Below, one piece after another: positions 59,212 to 64,000 of a DNA stretch of 64,000 bases. Within the stretch, counting starts at the first letter, position 1. Each line of letters begins with the position of its first letter. Origin of the DNA: Pseudomonas sp. NKUCC02_KPG. Lineage in GTDB: Bacteria; Pseudomonadota; Gammaproteobacteria; Pseudomonadales; Pseudomonadaceae. The stretch spans positions 62,001 through 126,000 of the forward strand of contig NZ_JAHKRC010000015.1 of the NCBI RefSeq assembly GCF_019345465.1. Reading direction: 5' to 3'. Below the pieces are notes generated by a model that saw only the letters and a list, made by a program, of their open reading frames with translations, was not told the origin of the DNA and made no database searches. A program made the position numbers and the translations under genes.

Positions 59212-61491
59212 TCAATACGGCTTGATTGCCGCCGGGTTCATCATCCGCGTCAGACCCATATTTTTCAGGGCCAGGTGGATGGTGCTGCGAATAACCTGCG
59301 GGTTGTCGATGGTCATCACTTCAGCCAACAGTTCCTTGGCGCGGCTCAGGCTGACCTGGCGCAGCATCCACTTCACTTTTGGCAGGTTGGTGGCGTTCAT
59401 CGACAGGCTGTCAAAACCCATCGCCATCAGCAGAATCGCAGCCGCCGGATCACCGGCCATTTCACCGCAGATACTCGCCGGCTTGCCTTCAGCGTGGGCG
59501 TCGCGCACCACCGATTGCAGGGCTTGCAGTACGGCCGGGTGCAGGTAGTCGTACAAATCCGCGACCCGTGGGTTGTTACGGTCCACGGCCAGCAGGTATT
59601 GAGTCAGGTCGTTGGAACCCACCGACAGGAAGTCCACCTGGCGCGCCAGCTCCTTGGTCTGATAGACCGCCGCCGGGATTTCGATCATCACGCCGATGGG
59701 CGGCATCGGCACGTCGGTCCCTTCGTCACGCACTTCACCCCAGGCACGGTGCAACAGGTGCAGGGCCTCTTCGAGCTCATGGGTGCCGGAGATCATCGGC
59801 AGCAAAATGCGCAGGTTGTTCAGGCCTTCACTGGCCTTGAGCATGGCCCGGGCCTGAACCAGAAAGATTTCAGGGTGGTCGAGGGTGACGCGAATCCCGC
59901 GCCAGCCGAGGAACGGGTTGTCTTCCTTGATCGGGAAGTACGACAGTGACTTGTCGCCGCCAATGTCCAGGCTGCGCATCGTCACCGGTTGCGGATGGAA
60001 GGCGGCGAGTTGCTCGCGATAAATCGCCAGCTGCTCCTTTTCGCTTGGAAAGCGCTGGTTGATCATGAACGGCACTTCGGTGCGGTACAGACCTACGCCT
60101 TCGGCGCCACGCTGCTGCGCACGCGCCACATCGGCCAGCAGGCCGGTGTTGACCCACAGCGGCATGCGATGCCCGTCCGGGGTGATGCACGGCAGCTCGC
60201 GCAGGGCGTCCAGCCCCAGGGACAACTGGCGTTCTTCTTCGACAACCTCGGCGTATTGCTTGCGCAACACTTCGCTGGGGTTGGTGTAGACCTCGCCGTG
60301 ATAGCCATCGACGATCATCTGGATGCCGTCGACCTTGGAGTACGGCAGATCGACCAGGCCCATGACCGTAGGAATGCCCATGGCCCGTGCCAGAATGGCC
60401 ACGTGGGAGTTGCCCGAACCCAGTACCGACACCAGGCCGATCAGCTTGCCCTCAGGCACTTCGCCGAGCATGGTGGCGGTCAGTTCTTCGCTGACCAGAA
60501 TGGTGTTGTCGGGGTAGACCATGCTCTGCTGGCGATCATGCTGCAAGTAGGCCAGCAGGCGACGACCGAGGTCGCGCACATCCGACGCCCGCTCGCGCAG
60601 GTAGTCGTCGTCCATCAATTCAAAACGGTTGACGTGATCAGTCACCACCTGACGCAGCGCGCCCTGGGCCCACTGACCGGTCTTGATGACATTTTTGACT
60701 TCGCTGCCCAGCGACGCATCGTCGAGCATCATCAGGTACACGTCGAACAGCGCCTGCTCTTCGGGGCGTAACTGCGTGGCGAGTTTTTTCGACACGGCGC
60801 GCATGTCGTTGCGCACGCCTTCGAGGGCTGTTTTGAACAGCGCGATTTCGGCAGGAATATCGGTGATGGCCTTGTCGGGCACCACGTCCAGATCCGCCGG
60901 AGGCAACATGACGACGGCAGTACCCACCGCCGCACCCGGAGAACCCGGCACGCCGACGAACTTGGCTTCCTGAATACCCTTGCCCTGACGGCCCAGGCCG
61001 CGAATCGACCCCGTGGCTTCGGCATGGGCAATAACCCCTGCCAACTGGGCGCTCATGGTCACCAGGAAGGCTTCTTCACCCTCATCGAACTGGCGACGCT
61101 CCTTTTGCTGGATGACCAGAACCCCGACCACACGGCGGTGGTGGATGATCGGCGCACCCAGGAAAGAGGCATAGCGCTCCTCTCCGGTTTCGGCAAAGTA
61201 GCGATAGCGCGGGTGATCGGCGGCGTTTTCGAGGTTCAGAGGCTCTTCACGGGTGCCCACAAGGCCCACAAGGCCTTCGTTGGGCGCCATGCTGACTTTG
61301 CCGATCGAGCGCTTGTTCAAGCCCTCGGTGGCCATCAGGACAAAGCGGTTGGTCTCTGGATCAAGCAAATAGACCGAGCAGACCTGGCTGCTCATGGCCT
61401 CTTTGACGCGCAACACAATAATCCCCAACGCCGCCTTGAGATCCTTGGCGGAGTTAACTTCCTGGACGATCTTGCGCAGCGTATTGAGCAT
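59212..61491 (-). CDS. ptsP: phosphoenolpyruvate-protein phosphotransferase PtsP (enzyme I-Ntr)
   Basis: 759 residues. An N-terminal GAF domain (about residues 1-165) is followed by a PTS enzyme I core. The phosphorylated His is in 'GSGNSHVAILARAMGIP'; the PEP-binding TIM barrel has 'GVGLYRTEVPFM' and the active-site Cys in 'PASICGEMAGDP'. It phosphorylates NPr in the nitrogen PTS that regulates K+ uptake, PHB and virulence. Twenty-one bases after rppH, a conserved operon. Confidence 0.96.
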   Translation of the reverse strand: MLNTLRKIVQEVNSAKDLKAALGIIVLRVKEAMSSQVCSVYLLDPETNRFVLMATEGLNKRSIGKVSMAPNEGLVGLVGTREEPLNLENAADHPRYRYFAETGEERYASFLGAPIIHHRRVVGVLVIQQKERRQFDEGEEAFLVTMSAQLAGVIAHAEATGSIRGLGRQGKGIQEAKFVGVPGSPGAAVGTAVVMLPPADLDVVPDKAITDIPAEIALFKTALEGVRNDMRAVSKKLATQLRPEEQALFDVYLMMLDDASLGSEVKNVIKTGQWAQGALRQVVTDHVNRFELMDDDYLRERASDVRDLGRRLLAYLQHDRQQSMVYPDNTILVSEELTATMLGEVPEGKLIGLVSVLGSGNSHVAILARAMGIPTVMGLVDLPYSKVDGIQMIVDGYHGEVYTNPSEVLRKQYAEVVEEERQLSLGLDALRELPCITPDGHRMPLWVNTGLLADVARAQQRGAEGVGLYRTEVPFMINQRFPSEKEQLAIYREQLAAFHPQPVTMRSLDIGGDKSLSYFPIKEDNPFLGWRGIRVTLDHPEIFLVQARAMLKASEGLNNLRILLPMISGTHELEEALHLLHRAWGEVRDEGTDVPMPPIGVMIEIPAAVYQTKELARQVDFLSVGSNDLTQYLLAVDRNNPRVADLYDYLHPAVLQALQSVVRDAHAEGKPASICGEMAGDPAAAILLMAMGFDSLSMNATNLPKVKWMLRQVSLSRAKELLAEVMTIDNPQVIRSTIHLALKNMGLTRMMNPAAIKPY

Positions 61492-61512
61492 GGCTCGGGG
61501 TCGAACTCCGTG

Positions 61513-61992
61513 TCAGGCGCGCGTTAAAAGGCGCGGGGCAAGCTCTTTGAGAGCGCGACGGTAGACCTCGCGCTTGAATGTCACCACCTGGCCCAACGGG
61601 TACCAATAACTGACCCAACGCCAGCCATCGAACTCCGGTTTACCGGTCAAATCCATCCGCACCCGTTGCTCGTTAGAGACCAGGCGCAGCAAAAACCACT
61701 TTTGCTTCTGGCCGATACACAGCGGTTGGCTGTGGGTACGCACCAGTCGTTGCGGCAAACGATAACGCAACCAGCCTCGCGTGCAGGCGAGTATTTCTAC
61801 ATCTTCGCGTTCAAGGCCAACTTCTTCGTTCAGCTCACGGTACAAGGCGTCTTCCGGCGTCTCATCAGGGTTGATGCCTCCCTGTGGAAACTGCCAGGCG
61901 TCTTGATTGATACGGCGAGCCCAAAGTACCTGACCAGCGTCATTTGTCAGAATAATCCCGACATTAGGGCGGAAACCATCGGGGTCGATCAC
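61513..61992 (-). CDS. rppH: RNA pyrophosphohydrolase
   Basis: 159 residues from a GTG at 61992, giving 'MIDPDGFRPNVGIIL', the usual N terminus; the frame is open 48 codons further but those are unlike the family. The Nudix box is 'GGINPDETPEDALYRELNEE' plus VGL. It removes pyrophosphate from 5'-triphosphate mRNA and starts RNase E decay. The rppH-ptsP order is the same as in E. coli. Confidence 0.93.
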   Translation of the reverse strand: MIDPDGFRPNVGIILTNDAGQVLWARRINQDAWQFPQGGINPDETPEDALYRELNEEVGLEREDVEILACTRGWLRYRLPQRLVRTHSQPLCIGQKQKWFLLRLVSNEQRVRMDLTGKPEFDGWRWVSYWYPLGQVVTFKREVYRRALKELAPRLLTRA

Positions 61993-62135
61993 GGCAACAA
62001 CCTCGCAAACGCATGTCACCGCATTGTTCCACAAAGGTTGTGAAAGCAGCAACGCGCCTTCCTGCCTTATGTGCACTCTTATTAAAAGACCGTATTCTTG
62101 TGGCCTTTTCTCAGGCAACTCAACGGGTAACCTCA

Positions 62136-62792
62136 ATGCGTCTGGCTTTATTCGACTTGGACAACACCCTTCTGGGCGGTGACAGCGATCACGCCTGGGG
62201 CGACTACCTATGCCAACGGGGCATTCTCGATGGCGACGCCTACAAGGCGCGCAACGACGAGTTCTACCAGGATTACCTGGCCGGCAAGCTCGACAACGCT
62301 GCCTATCTTAATTTCAGCATGGAAATCTTTGGCCGCCATGACATGGCGCAACTGGATCAGTGGCACCGCGAGTTCATGCGCGACTGCATCGACGGCCTGA
62401 TGCTGCCCAAGGCCCAGGCCCTGCTTGCCAAGCACCGTGAAGCAGGCGACACGCTGGTGATCATCACCGCCACCAACCGCGTGGTCACGGCCCCCATTGC
62501 CCAGAAACTTGGCGTGGAACATCTGATTGCCACCGAGTGCGAAATCGTCGATGGCCGCTACACCGGACGCAGCACCGACGTACCGTGCTTCCGTGAAGGC
62601 AAGGTCACACGCCTGAACCGCTGGATGGCCGAAAACGGCTACAGCCTTGAAGACAGCTACTTCTACAGCGACTCGATGAACGACTTGCCGTTGCTGGAGC
62701 AGGTTGACCATCCGGTGGCGGTGGACCCTGATCCAAACTTGCGAGCCGAGGCCATCAAGCGTGGCTGGGAAGTCATCTCGCTGCGCGACTGA
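62136..62792 (+). CDS. HAD-IB family phosphatase (SerB-like)
   Basis: 218 residues. HAD motif I 'LALFDLDNTLLGGDSDHAWG' at the N terminus, motif II 'VIITATNRVV' and motif III/IV 'SYFYSDSMNDLPLLE' are intact. The helical cap ('DEFYQDYLAGKLDNAAYLNF') is of the C1 type, as in phosphoserine phosphatase and histidinol-phosphatase HAD-IB relatives. The natural substrate is not known. ATG at 62136; divergent from rppH. Confidence 0.9.
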   Translation: MRLALFDLDNTLLGGDSDHAWGDYLCQRGILDGDAYKARNDEFYQDYLAGKLDNAAYLNFSMEIFGRHDMAQLDQWHREFMRDCIDGLMLPKAQALLAKHREAGDTLVIITATNRVVTAPIAQKLGVEHLIATECEIVDGRYTGRSTDVPCFREGKVTRLNRWMAENGYSLEDSYFYSDSMNDLPLLEQVDHPVAVDPDPNLRAEAIKRGWEVISLRD

Positions 62793-62801
62793 CACACAAC
62801 C

Positions 62802-62833
62802 TGTGTGGGAGCGGGCTTGCCCGCGCCCACACA
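62802..62833. repeat. short REP hairpin (tgtgggagcgggc family)
   Basis: tgtgtgggagcgggc-tt-gcccgcgcccacaca is a nearly perfect stem with a 2-4 base loop, between the HAD gene and the convergent membrane-protein gene. Probable bidirectional terminator. Confidence 0.82.
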
Positions 62834-62844
62834 AGCAAGTGTGC

Positions 62845-63273
62845 TTAAACCGGCTTGGCGCCCATCAGCCCGGCAATGGCGATAAAGCAGACGGCACAAA
62901 AAATCGCCAAAACCAGCGTAAAGCCCGGATACCTGGCCATTCGTCCCAACCGCAGCCGGTTGAGGCGCACCACCAGCCACAACCAGCTCAAGCTGCCAAG
63001 CACATACAAACAGCTGCCCGCCAGTAACCACAATTGGCTCAGGGGCCAACCGGCCAAGTGCACCAGAAACCAGCCACTGACCGGCAACGCCAGCAAGCAC
63101 ACCCCCATCAACGCCCAGACAAAGCTCCAGGGCCGCTGCACCAGCCCGCCCGACAGGTTCTTGTCCCCTGCACGCCAACGACGAATCACCAGGACCAGCA
63201 AGGCAATGGCGCTGACAAACAGCAGCAGTGTCGACACGCCATGCAGCAGTTTTAACGCTGTGAACGTTTCCAT
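62845..63273 (-). CDS. DUF2269-like small membrane protein
   Basis: 142 residues with four membrane helices (about residues 8-28, 47-67, 78-98 and 118-138) and an N terminus 'ALKLLHGVSTLLLFVSA' typical of YwzB/DUF2269-like proteins. Function unknown. It lies downstream of ilvA on the same strand with a 39-base gap. Confidence 0.8.
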   Translation of the reverse strand: METFTALKLLHGVSTLLLFVSAIALLVLVIRRWRAGDKNLSGGLVQRPWSFVWALMGVCLLALPVSGWFLVHLAGWPLSQLWLLAGSCLYVLGSLSWLWLVVRLNRLRLGRMARYPGFTLVLAIFCAVCFIAIAGLMGAKPV

Positions 63274-63312
63274 ATGTTAATCCCTTGAGCCGTTCAATCA
63301 GCGTAGCGGCTA

Positions 63313-64000
63313 TCAGCCAAGAAACAGCTGATAGGCCGGGTTATCGCTCTCATCCCAATACGGATAACCGATTTCAGCCAGTGCCGCCGGCACCAGATGG
63401 CGTTCGTCGGCAGGCACTTGCAGGCCAGCCATGACCCGACCATCGGCCGCACCGTGGTTGCGGTAGTGGAACATCGAAATATTCCAGCGCCCGCCCAGCT
63501 TGTTCAGGAAGTTGAACAGCGCACCCGGACGCTCCGGAAACTCGAAACGGAACAGCAACTCATCACTGACCTTCGCCGCATGCCCGCCCACCATATGGCG
63601 GATGTGCAGCTTGGCCAGTTCGTTCTCGGTCAGGTCGACCACCGGAAAGCCTTGCTCTGTCAGGCTGGCCAGCAGTGCGCTGCGCGGGTCGTTTTCAGGA
63701 TGAGTCTGCACACCCACGAAAATGTGCGCTTCGCTGCCGGTGTGGTAGCGGTAGTTGAATTCGGTGATCTGACGCTTGCCGATGGCCTGGCAAAACGCCT
63801 TGAAGCTGCCTGCTTCTTCTGGAATCGTCACGGCGATGATGGCTTCGCGGCCTTCACCCAGCTCTGCACGCTCGGCCACATGGCGCAAACGATCGAAGTT
63901 GACGTTGGCCCCGGAATCGATCGCCACCAGAGTCTGGCCACGCACGCCCCGCTGCTCAACGTACTTCTTGATCCCGGCCACACCCAACGCGCCGGCAGGT
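63313..64000 (-). CDS. ilvA: threonine ammonia-lyase, biosynthetic (3' part; 5' end outside window)
   Basis: The last about 229 codons of IlvA. Visible are the end of the PLP-dependent catalytic domain ('PAGALGVAGIKKY', 'TLVAIDSGANVNFDRLRHVA') and both ACT-like regulatory domains: 'AIIAVTIPEEAGSFKAFCQA' and 'LLFRFEFPERPGALFNFLNK'. The two-ACT-domain form is the isoleucine-inhibited biosynthetic enzyme that makes 2-oxobutanoate. The frame runs off the right end of the window. Confidence 0.95.
   Translation of the reverse strand, partial: PAGALGVAGIKKYVEQRGVRGQTLVAIDSGANVNFDRLRHVAERAELGEGREAIIAVTIPEEAGSFKAFCQAIGKRQITEFNYRYHTGSEAHIFVGVQTHPENDPRSALLASLTEQGFPVVDLTENELAKLHIRHMVGGHAAKVSDELLFRFEFPERPGALFNFLNKLGGRWNISMFHYRNHGAADGRVMAGLQVPADERHLVPAALAEIGYPYWDESDNPAYQLFLG

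Noticed and set aside
1..64000. CRISPR array, prophage or insertion sequence
   Set aside because: Repeats are dispersed REP palindromes, not regularly spaced direct repeats; no transposase, integrase or phage structural gene is recognisable in any frame.

Overview
The window is ordinary chromosomal DNA from a Pseudomonas of the fluorescens/putida lineage. This rests on family-level recognition of nearly every protein (MetX/MetW, PyrB with the inactive PyrC-like partner, PchP, LaoABCR, CadA/CadR), on gene order that matches what I remember of the P. aeruginosa PAO1 PA0330-PA0407 block, and on two dense families of short palindromic (REP) repeats. One family is built on tgtgggagcgggcttgctcg and the other on gtagtcgctgccg. 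No rRNA, tRNA, CRISPR array, prophage or insertion sequence is visible. The two ends cut through a TonB-type gene (left) and ilvA (right, minus strand).

Layout. 1-4184 (+): tonB end, yqgE, ruvX, pyrR, pyrB, pyrC'. 4307-8919: TM2 protein, C40 peptidase, divergent pilT and yggS-proC-yggT-yggU. 9409-13779 (+): metX-metW-DUF4426-rdgB-hemW-DUF3392. 13904-16140 (-): thiS-thiG-trmB and a DUF423 protein, followed by mtgA (+). 17044-21159 (-): ftsY-ftsE-ftsX-rpoH. 21516-24950 (+): paired M16 peptidases and rsmD. 25250-32516: YheT-type hydrolase with an AraC regulator, a sulfurtransferase, and the long-chain alcohol oxidation locus laoR / laoC-laoB-laoA. 32632-35755: coaD, ferredoxin, mutM, rlmI. 35814-42505: DUF4153 membrane protein, ilvD, pchP, cystine transporter. 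42550-45896: folA, then an uncharacterised membrane protein plus GTPase pair (DUF2868/DUF3482).

The accessory part is 45923-55475. It holds a phosphonate cassette, all on the minus strand: LysR regulator, ABC ATPase, fused double permease, binding protein, FAD oxidoreductase and a PhnZ-like HD oxygenase. It is followed by a CadA metal ATPase with divergent MerR-type CadR. From 55601 the core backbone resumes: thyA-lgt-TauE/SafE, NRDE protein, rppH-ptsP, HAD phosphatase, small membrane protein, ilvA.

The most interesting biology is the phosphonate cassette. The HD protein keeps every iron ligand and substrate residue I remember for PhnZ, but no PhnY hydroxylase lies nearby; a glycine-oxidase-like FAD enzyme sits there instead, translationally coupled to it. 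Clear regulatory sites are a palindrome inside the laoC promoter, a MerR-type 19-bp-spacer operator between cadA and cadR, and a probable AlgU/sigma-E promoter before rpoH. I see no wholly new system; the unstudied DUF2868/DUF3482 pair and the PhnY-less phosphonate cassette are the best candidates for undescribed function.
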